A stretch of 46,868 bases of DNA, taken from assembly GCA_022340905.1 (NCBI GenBank), contig JAJDNB010000198.1, positions 1 to 46,868 of the forward strand. The letters run 5' to 3'. Every line of letters starts with the position of its first letter. The stretch's first letter is position 1. Positions 9,058 to 16,905 of the stretch are shown piece by piece. The position numbers were made by a program, and so were the translations under genes. The notes under the pieces were generated by a model, which saw only the letters and a list, made by a program, of their open reading frames with translations, was not told the DNA's origin and did not search any database. Origin of the DNA: Deltaproteobacteria bacterium. Its GTDB lineage: Bacteria > Desulfobacterota > Syntrophobacteria > BM002.

Positions 9058-11718
9058 CTACTCCGGCTTTTTACTTCCTTTGCCCGGTTCGAGGACAGCT
9101 CTAATCTCTTCGACTGTATATGTCTCCAGAACGTCCCCGATCTTGACATCATTGAACTTTTCAATCATTATGCCGCAGTCTTGACCTGCCTTTACCTCCT
9201 TAACTTCATCTTTATAGCGCTTGAGTGAAATTATCTTGCTGTCATTGATCACCACATTGTCACGTAAAACCCGAATCTTGGCTCCCATTTCTATCCGGCC
9301 TTCGTTGACCATTGAGCCCGCCACTGTACCAACTTTGGAGATGGTAAAGGTCTTGAGTACCTCGGCTCGACCCATGAAGTGCTCTTTGTAAATGGGCTCT
9401 AGCATTCCTTCCATTGCGTCTTTTACATCGGCAACCAGTTGATAGATGACGTCGTAAAAGCGCAGATCCACCTGCTCGGCTTCGGCTAAATCTTGAACTT
9501 TCTGAGGGGCCCTCACACTAAAGCCAATTACTATGGCGTCAGAAGCTGAGGCCAGCATTATGTCAGTCTCGGTAACCGCCCCTGCAGCACTGTGAATTGC
9601 GTTAACTTTGATTTCCTCTGTACTAAGGTTGTTTAGAGAGTCAATAATTGCCTCCACGGAACCCTGGACGTCGCCTTTAAGCACCATCTTGAGCTCTTTG
9701 GTTTCCCCCTCTTTGATGCGAGCGAAAAGGTTATCGAGGGTCACCTTGGTCGCTCGAGAGAGCTCAGCTTCACGGAGCTTGAGCTGCCGGTGAGCCGCTA
9801 CCTGTCTAGCCTGTCTCTCATCCTGCACAACCACAAACTCGTCACCTGCCTGAGGCACCCCTGATATTCCGTGAACCTCCACCGGCATCGAGGGCGGCGC
9901 CTCTACCACCTTGAGTCCTCGATCGTCTAACATGGCTCTGACCCTTCCGTGGTGAGTCCCACAGACGAAAGGATCTCCTACGCCTAAGGTCCCTTCCTGC
10001 ACCAAAACGGTAGCCAACGGCCCTTTGCCAATATCCAGTTTAGCCTCGATCACCCGACCTCTGGCTCTCTTACTCGGATTGGACTTGAGTTCCATAAGCT
10101 CTGCCTGGAGAAGGATTAGTTCGAGTAACTCATCCAGCCCTGTCTTCTTCTTGGCAGAGACTTCCACCATCGTGGTCTCTCCCCCCCATTCCTCTGGGGA
10201 AAGTCCTCTTTCGGCCAATTCCCGTTTCACCTTGTCCGGATTGGCGTTCTCCTTGTCTATCTTGTTAATCGCCACCAGTATGGGGATGTCGGCAGCCTGG
10301 GCGTGGTTGATTGCCTCGACGGTTTGTTGCATGACACCATCATCGGCTGCGACCACCAGAATGACCAGATCTGTTACCCTAGCACCGCGAGCCCGCATGG
10401 CGGTGAAGGCCTCGTGCCCAGGCGTATCCAAGAAAACAACCTGTCCGGCATCCAAACTAACATTGTAAGCACCAATATGCTGAGTGATGCCCCCTGCCTC
10501 TCTCTCTGTGACCCTCGTCTCCCTAATGGCGTCAAGCAGAGAAGTCTTACCGTGGTCAACGTGTCCCATAATGGTCACTACTGGAGGTCGGGGCTTAAGG
10601 TCTTCTTCCCGATCAGGTGCGGCCTGGATTATTTCTGTCTCCTCAAAACCAGTCTTCTCGGTCTCATAGTTAAATTCTGCTGCAACCAGGGCCGCTGTGT
10701 CAAAATCGATAGCCTGGTTGAGAGTAGCCATGAGTCCCAGTTCCATTAGTTTTCTGATGACCTCAGTGGCCTTGACTCCCATGCGCTTAGCAAGATTGCC
10801 CACGGTTACAGCGTCGTCAAGACGCAACCGACGCTTTACAGCCTTCGGTACCGTGATTTCCGTTTTCTTGAGGTCTTTGGCCACAGCTCGAGCAACCTTA
10901 CGACCCTTCATAGGCCGACCAGGAATAGCGCGCCTTTCGTAAAGCTCCTCACCACTGATCACCTCTTTGCGACGACTCGGCAGTCTTCGTCGGACGGACC
11001 GTTCCTCATCCTCCTCATCTCGTCCACGTCTTCCTTTCTTCTTCTTTGCTCTGACCGGCTTCTTTTCTGCCTCAGCTTCAGGTGCAACCTCGGCGATCTC
11101 AGGCTCAACTGCCAAAGGCTCTATCTTTTCCTCGGGTTTGGGCTTTACCTCTGGTTCGGGCCCTTCCTCAGGAACTTCCTCCGCAACCCTTTCTGGGAGC
11201 TTGATTATCTTGGCGGCAGCCTCTCTCTTACCCCTCCGACGAGGCTTCTTTATCTTCTTTTCCTTTTTTTTAACTTCCTTTCCTACTTCTTCGGGCTCTA
11301 CCTCTTCAGCTACTGTTTCCTTTGCCTCCGCTTCTGATGTCGTTGCCTCATGCGCAACGGCAGGCATCTCTTCCTCCGACGGTGTTTCAGTTTGAGCGAT
11401 TTCCTCGACCTGCATTTCAGCGGGGATCTCCTCGGGGGACACTGCCTCTGGCTTGCTTTCTACTTCCATCTCTTCAGAAGGTATCTCGGCCTTGACGACT
11501 TTTCGACGTCTGCGGATAACTCCCCGGCGAACCCGCTTTTCCACAATCAATTGTTGAGACTTACCCGTCACCGTGTCTCGCACGAGCTGGGCCTCCTCTT
11601 CCTCTAAAGAGCTCATGTGGCCTTTGATTTGAATGCCCAAGCTGCTAATTTTATCCACCAAGTCCTTATTGGGCATGTCCAACTCTTTTGCCAATTCATA
11701 CACCCTCAACTTCGCCAT
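9058..11718 (-). CDS. infB: Translation initiation factor IF-2
   Basis: GTPase that brings fMet-tRNA to the 30S subunit and promotes subunit joining. The 886 residues begin with an IF2_N domain (MAKLRVYELAKELDM). A long, low-complexity region rich in Glu, Pro, Lys and Ala follows, then a second IF2_N domain, the G domain with GHVDHGKTS, DTPGH and NKID, and the beta-barrel and C1/C2 domains. I choose ATG 11718, preceded by GGGGG, over an upstream start (11742) that adds eight unconserved residues. It lies between rnpM and DUF503 as expected. Confidence 0.96.
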   Translation of the reverse strand: MAKLRVYELAKELDMPNKDLVDKISSLGIQIKGHMSSLEEEEAQLVRDTVTGKSQQLIVEKRVRRGVIRRRRKVVKAEIPSEEMEVESKPEAVSPEEIPAEMQVEEIAQTETPSEEEMPAVAHEATTSEAEAKETVAEEVEPEEVGKEVKKKEKKIKKPRRRGKREAAAKIIKLPERVAEEVPEEGPEPEVKPKPEEKIEPLAVEPEIAEVAPEAEAEKKPVRAKKKKGRRGRDEEDEERSVRRRLPSRRKEVISGEELYERRAIPGRPMKGRKVARAVAKDLKKTEITVPKAVKRRLRLDDAVTVGNLAKRMGVKATEVIRKLMELGLMATLNQAIDFDTAALVAAEFNYETEKTGFEETEIIQAAPDREEDLKPRPPVVTIMGHVDHGKTSLLDAIRETRVTEREAGGITQHIGAYNVSLDAGQVVFLDTPGHEAFTAMRARGARVTDLVILVVAADDGVMQQTVEAINHAQAADIPILVAINKIDKENANPDKVKRELAERGLSPEEWGGETTMVEVSAKKKTGLDELLELILLQAELMELKSNPSKRARGRVIEAKLDIGKGPLATVLVQEGTLGVGDPFVCGTHHGRVRAMLDDRGLKVVEAPPSMPVEVHGISGVPQAGDEFVVVQDERQARQVAAHRQLKLREAELSRATKVTLDNLFARIKEGETKELKMVLKGDVQGSVEAIIDSLNNLSTEEIKVNAIHSAAGAVTETDIMLASASDAIVIGFSVRAPQKVQDLAEAEQVDLRFYDVIYQLVADVKDAMEGMLEPIYKEHFMGRAEVLKTFTISKVGTVAGSMVNEGRIEMGAKIRVLRDNVVINDSKIISLKRYKDEVKEVKAGQDCGIMIEKFNDVKIGDVLETYTVEEIRAVLEPGKGSKKPE

Positions 11719-11759
11719 GCAAATCCCCCGACTTCTATTCATTCACGTATGGCTAAAAT

Positions 11760-12056
11760 TCATAACCCAAAGTTACAGCCCTCGAGAGCCTCCGCCATTG
11801 CATTTCCTGGATTCCAGGCATCTTCAGATAGTGCTCGGCGAAAGGCCCTTTTAAGGTGTATTTGTTTTAAGCGCGTCAGGCACTCTGGTCTGGGGCACAC
11901 GTAAGCACCGCGACCACGGTGATGTTGCCGCTTATCTAAGTACACTCTCTCCGTGCCATCAAGAACAAACCTCAAAAGTTCGCCCTTGTCTCTCTTGCTA
12001 CGACAGACAACGCATGTGCGTTGTGGCTGCCTTCCTCTCTTCCTCTTTCGCCCCAT
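11760..12056 (-). CDS. rnpM: YlxR/RnpM family protein (DUF448)
   Basis: A small basic protein of 98 residues with the family hallmarks QRTCVVCRSKRDKGELLRFV, the GRGAYVC motif, and a C-terminal FRRAL segment. YlxR proteins lie between nusA and infB in most bacteria, as here; the Bacillus homologue has been described as an RNase P modulator and RNA-binding protein. The four-cysteine arrangement (CVVC, CPRPEC) is present. Assigning RnpM function in this organism is by homology only. Confidence 0.88.
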   Translation of the reverse strand: MGRKRKRGRQPQRTCVVCRSKRDKGELLRFVLDGTERVYLDKRQHHRGRGAYVCPRPECLTRLKQIHLKRAFRRALSEDAWNPGNAMAEALEGCNFGL

Positions 12057-12179
12057 TCATTTTCTCTGTGGCTCAATTTTCCCCTATTTTCCTGTTCCAA
12101 TATCCCGTGAGTGGCCCAATAAGTCAGAAACCTGAACATGATCTATATTAGGTTGGCTCCCATATAGCTGAGCCAGCTC

Positions 12180-13517
12180 CTAAGTCTTGCCACCCTCTTC
12201 ACCATCGGGTTCTTCCTGTTCATCGACCTGAGCTTCCTCTTGTTTAGCCTCAATTTCTTTTTGCGCGGCCTGAATTTCCTCTTGCTCCACCAGGTATTCT
12301 TTGGCTGCGTCTATAAACTTTTCTGCTTTCTGTTTGCTTATACCTGGAATCCCCACGAGTTCTTCGACAAGACCGTCGGCCAGTTCTTCGGCCGAGGAAA
12401 AGCCTGCCTCGTAAAGATTGTCGGCAGTAGCGTCTCCAACCCCTGGCAGTGCCAGAAGCGAATCGTAACCTTCCTTGAGTGATTTTTGATACTTGCTCTC
12501 GCTTTTTACATCTATGCGCCACTCGGTAAGTTTTGAGGCCAACCGCACATTCTGACCCCTTTTACCTATGGCAAGTGAAAGCTGATCGTCCGGAACGATG
12601 ACCTCCATAAGACGATTAGTTTGGTCTATGACAACTTTGGAAATGACCGCAGGAGCCAAGCCATTGCACACGTATTTGGCGGGGTCGGGGTTGTATTCAA
12701 TGATGTCTATTTTTTCCCCTCGTAACTCTTGCACTACACTTTGTACCCTGGAGCCTTTCATCCCCACACAGGCGCCTACGGGATCAATGTCGGGATCTTT
12801 GGAGGTTACTGCTATCTTGGCCCTGCTTCCTGGCTCCCGAGTTGCTCCCATAATAGTAACAATGCCTTCGGCGATCTCGGGCACCTCAAGGGTAAACAGT
12901 TTAATGAGGAAATCCGGATGAGTTCGACTGAGGATAATTTGAGGACCTCTCGCTTCTCGGTTGACTTCCAGAACCAAAGCCCGGATGCGATCTCCCCTCC
13001 TGTACGTCTCCCGGGGCACTTGTTCCCGGTAAGGGATGACGGCTTCGGCCCTACCCAGGTTAACTGTAATTCCCCCTTTGTCCAAACGTTGAACTATACC
13101 GTTGATGATCTCGGTTCTCCGGTCCTTGTAATCTTCGTAGATCATCTCCCGTTCCGCATCTTTCATCTTCTGAATTATGACTTGCTTGGCTGATTGGGCA
13201 GCAATGCGGCCGAAGGTATCGGTGTCTAACTTTATCCCCAGGCTATCTCCAATCTCGCATTCGGGGTCCAATTTGCGACCCTCATCAAGGGAGATCTCCA
13301 ACACCGAATCCTTGACCTTGGCCACTACCTCTTTGAACTGGAACGCCTCAATCTCCCCGAACTCATCGTTGTAGGCCACTTCCAAATCAAGATCGTGGCC
13401 GAACTTTTTTCTGGCCGCAGACCGCATGGCCTCTTCTAGAGTGGTGATAAGCACTTCCCGCTCAATGCCCTTATCTCGGCTGACTTGTTCTATTAGCCTT
13501 TTTAGATCCTGGATCAT
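12180..13517 (-). CDS. nusA: Transcription termination/antitermination factor NusA
   Basis: RNA polymerase-associated factor that modulates pausing, termination and rRNA antitermination. The 445-residue protein shows the N-terminal RNAP-binding domain, an S1 domain (GIVQRLDKGGITVNLG), two KH domains (VGACVGMKGSRVQSVV and LAIGKRGQNVRLASKL) and a single helix-hairpin-helix repeat (LLALPGVGDATADNLYEAG), ending in an acidic Glu/Gln-rich tail. ATG 13517 follows GAGGAGAAA. It is separated from rimP by an 8-nt-period repeat element. NusA may act on the terminator hairpin in front of rimP, since it is the textbook modulator of such signals. Confidence 0.97.
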   Translation of the reverse strand: MIQDLKRLIEQVSRDKGIEREVLITTLEEAMRSAARKKFGHDLDLEVAYNDEFGEIEAFQFKEVVAKVKDSVLEISLDEGRKLDPECEIGDSLGIKLDTDTFGRIAAQSAKQVIIQKMKDAEREMIYEDYKDRRTEIINGIVQRLDKGGITVNLGRAEAVIPYREQVPRETYRRGDRIRALVLEVNREARGPQIILSRTHPDFLIKLFTLEVPEIAEGIVTIMGATREPGSRAKIAVTSKDPDIDPVGACVGMKGSRVQSVVQELRGEKIDIIEYNPDPAKYVCNGLAPAVISKVVIDQTNRLMEVIVPDDQLSLAIGKRGQNVRLASKLTEWRIDVKSESKYQKSLKEGYDSLLALPGVGDATADNLYEAGFSSAEELADGLVEELVGIPGISKQKAEKFIDAAKEYLVEQEEIQAAQKEIEAKQEEAQVDEQEEPDGEEGGKT

Positions 13518-13566
13518 TTCCGTTTTTCTCCTCGTCCATTAACTTGGCTCAGTTTCCCTCGCCAAC

Positions 13567-13657
13567 TGGAATGATGGAATCTTGGAGTAATGGAATAATG
13601 GGGAGAAAAAGGTAAACAATTTCCGAGTTTCCATTATTCCAACATTCCAATATTCCA
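13567..13657. repeat. Inverted repeat with 8-nt unit TGGAATNN (copy 2)
   Basis: The left arm (13567-13601) carries four TGGARTNN words plus a partial fifth, and the right arm (13631-13657) three inverse words, all in an 8-nt period. The loop is about 29 nt. It fills the rimP-nusA gap. Confidence 0.88.
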
Positions 13658-13762
13658 TGAGCGACGCAAAGGTTAAGAGGTAGGAAAACCCTTTCCACTT
13701 GCGTACGTTTCAGACGTTTGCTTGGTCGCTCATCCTTGTCCCGAACCCCACTGCCTTAGGCA

Positions 13763-14233
13763 TTAAAACTCATAGATTAAATTAGCTCTAGCTATATTTT
13801 CCAGTGCCACCGAGAAGCGGCCCTCGGTACCTATCACAACTACCTCTTCTCCTTCAACTCCCACGAGGTCTCCCACAATCTTTCTCCGACCATCTTTAGG
13901 CGAAACAAGTAAGAGTTGAACTTTTTGACCGGCAAACCGAGAAAAATCCTTCTTTTTCCTGATGCGCCGATTCAGTCCCGGTGAAGAGACTTCGAGCACA
14001 TAAGCTTGAGGAATAAGATCCTTCACGTCCAGAAGATCGCCCAACTCCCTACTAATACGGGCGCAGTCGTCAACGGTAACTCCACCTCCCTTGTCTATGA
14101 AAAGGCGGAGCATCCAGCGGGGACCTTCCCTGCGGTATTCAAGATCCACCAGCTCCATGCCCTCCGAAACTACCAGGGACTCGGAGATTTCTTCCACTTG
14201 CTTATAAATCTGTGTCTGTTGATCTTCTTGCAT
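13763..14233 (-). CDS. rimP: Ribosome maturation factor RimP
   Basis: 30S assembly factor. The family core is clear: SEGMELVDLEYRREGP, LRLFIDKGGGVTVDDCA, the SRELGDLLD helix, and VLEVSSPGLNRRI, followed by an Sm-like C-terminal domain. It is the first protein gene of the rimP-nusA-rnpM-infB operon. The start is uncertain. ATG 14233 gives 156 residues and the usual N-terminus but has no Shine-Dalgarno site, only the U-tract of a terminator hairpin before it. GTG 14260 would add nine residues (MGVSPLFLY) encoded by that hairpin. The overlap suggests controlled expression. Confidence 0.93.
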   Translation of the reverse strand: MQEDQQTQIYKQVEEISESLVVSEGMELVDLEYRREGPRWMLRLFIDKGGGVTVDDCARISRELGDLLDVKDLIPQAYVLEVSSPGLNRRIRKKKDFSRFAGQKVQLLLVSPKDGRRKIVGDLVGVEGEEVVVIGTEGRFSVALENIARANLIYEF

Positions 14234-14237
14234 ATAC

Positions 14238-14261
14238 AAAAAAAGTGGGCTGACGCCCACT
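14238..14261 (-). terminator. Intrinsic terminator / attenuator immediately before rimP
   Basis: Read on the minus strand this is AGTGGGC-GTCA-GCCCACT followed by a run of U residues: a perfect 7-bp, GC-rich stem, tetraloop and U-tract. It lies only four bases before the likely rimP ATG (14233) and includes the alternative GTG start. It could end transcripts from tRNA-Gly or attenuate the rimP-nusA-infB operon. The enterobacterial metY-rimP-nusA-infB operon likewise has a tRNA gene followed by leader terminators. Confidence 0.85.
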
Positions 14262-14277
14262 TCTCTTAGCAGACTAG

Positions 14278-14283
14278 ATTATA
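14278..14283 (-). promoter_or_regulatory. Candidate -10 box of a rimP operon promoter
   Basis: A perfect TATAAT hexamer on the minus strand ends about 17 nt before the terminator stem. No good -35 hexamer is seen at 16-18 nt. If used, transcription would start near 14271 and run straight into the terminator hairpin. Confidence 0.35.
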
Positions 14284-14469
14284 ACCGAATCGACAACAAA
14301 AGCTGGCTTTTGTAGCAAGCAAGTCTATAACCTAAGAATCCACTAATCGAAGTTAGCACATCGCCAGTGGCTCCCTGTCCACCTAGCGGCCACCTCAAAA
14401 AGGGACATGAACACGCATTCCCGGCCGTGTTCCTTCCGCCATACGCACCAGCACAGCTGGAAGAGTTGA

Positions 14470-14545
14470 TGGAGCGGGCAACGGGATTCGAACCCGCGAC
14501 ACCGAGCTTGGGAAGCTCGTACTCTACCAACTGAGCTATGCCCGC
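14470..14545 (-). tRNA. tRNA-Gly (anticodon CCC)
   Basis: A complete cloverleaf can be drawn. The 7-bp acceptor stem is GCGGGCA/TGCCCGC. The D-arm contains AGCTCAGTTGGTAGAGT, and the 5-bp anticodon stem CGAGC/GCTCG closes the loop TTCCCAA (anticodon CCC, reading GGG). The T-arm is CGGGTTCGAATCCCG. The discriminator base is T, normal for bacterial tRNA-Gly, and the CCA end is encoded. It stands upstream of rimP on the same strand and divergent from the MetE-like gene. Confidence 0.97.
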
Positions 14546-14829
14546 TCAGGCGTAGGCAGTCTAATCAATCCCCCAATCTTTGTCAACCCTTTTCGACTGA
14601 CATGATCCCGTGGATTAGCGGGGTTTGTCTTCCTCAGGAATTTCCCCAACAACGGGTGGGATCATCCCTCTACCTTCAGTTTAAGAGGCAGATCACCTTT
14701 CTTGTGTCCCGGTATCTTCTTACATTGACACAACTCTGCGGGTGTGATACCCAAACTCAAGCTCTGTCTAGCCTTTTATTTTCTGAGGCAACAGAGCCCT
14801 TTAATCCCTGTGACCTATGGAGGGGAGTC

Positions 14830-15915
14830 TTGTCCGCAAGCAGTAAAAAATGGCAGCCGAATGCAGCGGCCACTCTGGTGGGAAGCTTGCCCCATGAGGA
14901 CCGCCGGAGAGCTTTAGATCTGGTATTCAAAGAGATGGTGGAAATTCCTGTGTGGCCGCAACTTGCACCCTATACGCCAGAGCAAATGATGGTACAGTTC
15001 AACGAAGGGTTGCCCGGACTGGTGCGCAAAGACACGCGCAACCTATTCGTCACCTCCGACCCAAGCTTTGAGAGTGAGTTGCTCAAATTCTACGAGGAAT
15101 ATCTGGCGGCCTCAGCAGGCGAGCTTCCTTTGGAACAGACCCGTTTTCGTTTTGGAGACGAAACAGGCAGAACTTTTTTTGCCTTTTTGGACAGGCTGGA
15201 ACAGCTGCGGTCTCTTCCCGCGGCTGTAAAGGGTCAAATCACCGGACCTTTCACTTTGCTCGCAGGTCTCACAGACGAAAATGATAAGCTGGCCCTCTAC
15301 GATCCTCGACTCCGCGATGTGGTGGTTAAAGCTCTCGCCCTCAAGGCGCAATGGCAAGTCGAACGATTGGTCCACTATGGGCTGCCCACTATTATTTTTA
15401 TCGATGAACCGGCCCTAGCCGGCTTTGGCTCATCTGCCTTTATTAGCGTTTCAGCAGAAGATATTACCACCATGCTTGATGAAGTCGTCAATCATATTCA
15501 CAAGGCTGGCGGTCTCGCTGGTACTCATGTTTGCGCTAACACTGACTGGTCGCTTTTTTTCAGTGGCTCTCTGGATGTGATCAACTTCGACGCCTATGGA
15601 TATTTTGAACGCTTTGCCCTTTACCGCCAGGATCTTGTCTCATTTATCGAGCGGGACGGGCTGGTTGCCTGGGGTATCGTGCCTACCCTAGATGTGGACA
15701 ATCTCAAGCAAGAGAACCCTGAATCCCTTGTCAGTCGCTGGCGCCAACAGGTAGAGAGATTAGTGGACAATGATCTTTCGTTGCAGACAATCTTCCGCCA
15801 GGCAATCATTACTCCCAGTTGCGGTTGTGGCACTCTGCCAGAGGCCTTGGCGGAAAGAGTAATCTCTACTACTCGCGAGATATCCGAGCAGATACGGCAA
15901 GAATTTACATCCTAG
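14830..15915 (+). CDS. MetE-like (UROD/MetE superfamily) methyltransferase-type protein
   Basis: The 361-residue protein resembles the catalytic half of cobalamin-independent methionine synthase. It has an early VGSLPHED, a central IFIDEPALAGFGS, a THVCANTDW zinc-ligand-like motif, and a C-terminal CGCGTLPEALAERV with the expected Cys ligand. It lacks the MetE N-terminal domain, so it belongs with the short archaeal/deltaproteobacterial core-MetE-like proteins whose methyl donor is uncertain. I place the start at TTG 14830 because GGAGG stands 6 nt upstream and the product then begins just before the conserved core. An ATG at 14602 would add 76 residues without homology-like features or a ribosome-binding site. 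Methionine synthesis is the likely role but unproven. Confidence 0.75.
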   Translation: MSASSKKWQPNAAATLVGSLPHEDRRRALDLVFKEMVEIPVWPQLAPYTPEQMMVQFNEGLPGLVRKDTRNLFVTSDPSFESELLKFYEEYLAASAGELPLEQTRFRFGDETGRTFFAFLDRLEQLRSLPAAVKGQITGPFTLLAGLTDENDKLALYDPRLRDVVVKALALKAQWQVERLVHYGLPTIIFIDEPALAGFGSSAFISVSAEDITTMLDEVVNHIHKAGGLAGTHVCANTDWSLFFSGSLDVINFDAYGYFERFALYRQDLVSFIERDGLVAWGIVPTLDVDNLKQENPESLVSRWRQQVERLVDNDLSLQTIFRQAIITPSCGCGTLPEALAERVISTTREISEQIRQEFTS

Positions 15916-15932
15916 TAATTGTCTTTCCTTAA

Positions 15933-15957
15933 ATCGCGGCTAAAAGTCGCTCCCACA
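15933..15957. repeat. REP-like short palindrome
   Basis: GCGGCT-AAA-AGTCGC flanked by TCCCAC resembles the widespread GGGAGCGACTTTTAGCCGCGA type of repetitive extragenic palindrome. It lies after the MetE-like stop codon, in a gap between convergent genes. Only one copy is in the window. Confidence 0.5.
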
Positions 15958-15968
15958 AAAAGACAAAA

Positions 15969-16045
15969 GCAGCTAGCAGTTGGCAGAGTTTCAACTAGTC
16001 TAATCTGAATTTATTGCCTGCTGCCCGCTGCTGGCTGCCAGCTAT
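15969..16045. repeat. Inverted repeat, 7-nt period (AGCAGNT/TGCYNGC family, copy 2)
   Basis: The left arm (15969-15988) has three words. The right arm (16014-16045) has four TGCYNGC words in a strict 7-nt period and runs into the 3' end of the methyltransferase gene, encoding its last residues and lying three bases from its stop. Confidence 0.82.
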
Positions 16046-16667
16046 TTTCTCTCTCGGCGTGTACCGCCATCCAGGTAAAACTCCCCGTTGGGGAGTCGCC
16101 GAAGAAAACCAGATCCGCACTCAGCCACGACCTTTCTTTCAGGCCATGATGTCTCAGTGCTCTCTGTAGCACAGGCTTATCCAGATCTTGAAATCCTGAG
16201 AGCACCAGCCCGCCTCCCCTTTTATTTAGTCGACAGAGTTCCGGCAGTTTTTCCGTGAGTATGTGTGTTGGCAAGTTTGCTAGTACCAAATCAAAACAGC
16301 CAATTACTGCTTCTGCTGAACCCCTTATCAGTTTGAGTTTGCTTTCCAGGCCATTGAGGTATCCGTTTATTTTGCTTAGCTCAAGCGCCTGGGCATCGAT
16401 ATCCACTGCCACTGCCTGCTCGATTCCCAGCTTTAAACCTACTAACGCCAGAACCCCGCTTCCACACCCTATGTCCACCAGGTTTTGGTAAGATCGCTCT
16501 TTCAGTATTTGGAGCATGAGACGGAGGCACATTCTGGTGGTGGGATGATAGGGAGGAAATGTCCCGTTGCTCTTAAGGATAAGGGAAGTAGGAGCCCGTG
16601 AAAGCAGCCAACGGCACCAGGGGGAGCCGACGGCCAAATCCTTATCTATACGATAATAGAAGAGCAC
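16011..16667 (-). CDS. Class I SAM-dependent methyltransferase (PrmA/HemK-like core)
   Basis: A 218-residue Rossmann-fold methyltransferase. Motif I is LVDIGCGSGVLALVG, followed by an acidic loop (AVDIDAQALELSKING) and the motif IV position NLPTHI where N-P-P-Y type enzymes have NPPY. This resembles the catalytic domain of ribosomal protein L11 methyltransferase, but the PrmA N-terminal substrate domain is not evident, so the substrate is unknown. The last eleven residues (NSWQPAAGSRQ) are encoded by a 7-nt-period intergenic repeat arm and are unlikely to be ancestral. ATG 16667 begins the frame. Confidence 0.75.
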   Translation of the reverse strand: MLFYYRIDKDLAVGSPWCRWLLSRAPTSLILKSNGTFPPYHPTTRMCLRLMLQILKERSYQNLVDIGCGSGVLALVGLKLGIEQAVAVDIDAQALELSKINGYLNGLESKLKLIRGSAEAVIGCFDLVLANLPTHILTEKLPELCRLNKRGGGLVLSGFQDLDKPVLQRALRHHGLKERSWLSADLVFFGDSPTGSFTWMAVHAERENSWQPAAGSRQ

Positions 16668-16698
16668 GGCTATCTCCTTTCGCGGAGCGTAGGAGATA

Positions 16699-16880
16699 GT
16701 GAGCAGCTAGCAGGGGACAACTGGCAGCTTGGGAGCAGTTTGTATCTGAAAAGACTCATAACCGTCCATTCTGATATTTTTGATACACTCTGGCCCATCA
16801 AACTCCTAGCGGTTCTCAGGTCCAGGCAGGCGATTACTCTAAAACAATGGCTGCCAGCTGCGAGCTGTCAGCTGCTAGCT
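16699..16880. repeat. Inverted repeat, 7-nt period (AGCTGNN family, copy 3)
   Basis: The right arm (16848-16880) has four tandem AGCTGNN words. The left arm (16699-16738) has diverged inverse words (GAGCAGCTAGCAG, ACTGGCAGCTT). They bracket about 110 nt of otherwise featureless sequence between serC and the methyltransferase gene. Confidence 0.8.
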
Positions 16881-16905
16881 GGTTAATGGGCTTAGCCCAT
16901 TAACC
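16881..16905 (-). terminator. Perfect 11-bp hairpin at the serC stop codon
   Basis: GGTTAATGGGC-tta-GCCCATTAACC forms an 11-bp stem with a 3-nt loop, and the serC TAA stop lies inside one arm. No U-tract follows, so it is more likely an RNA 3'-end stabiliser or Rho-dependent stop than an intrinsic terminator. Confidence 0.5.

Noticed and set aside
14279..14530. A minus-strand ORF running through tRNA-Gly
   Set aside because: It reads through the tRNA gene and is not a protein gene.
14602..14829. N-terminal extension of the MetE-like gene from ATG 14602
   Set aside because: No ribosome-binding site, no conserved sequence, and a strong GGAGG precedes TTG 14830 at the start of the conserved core.
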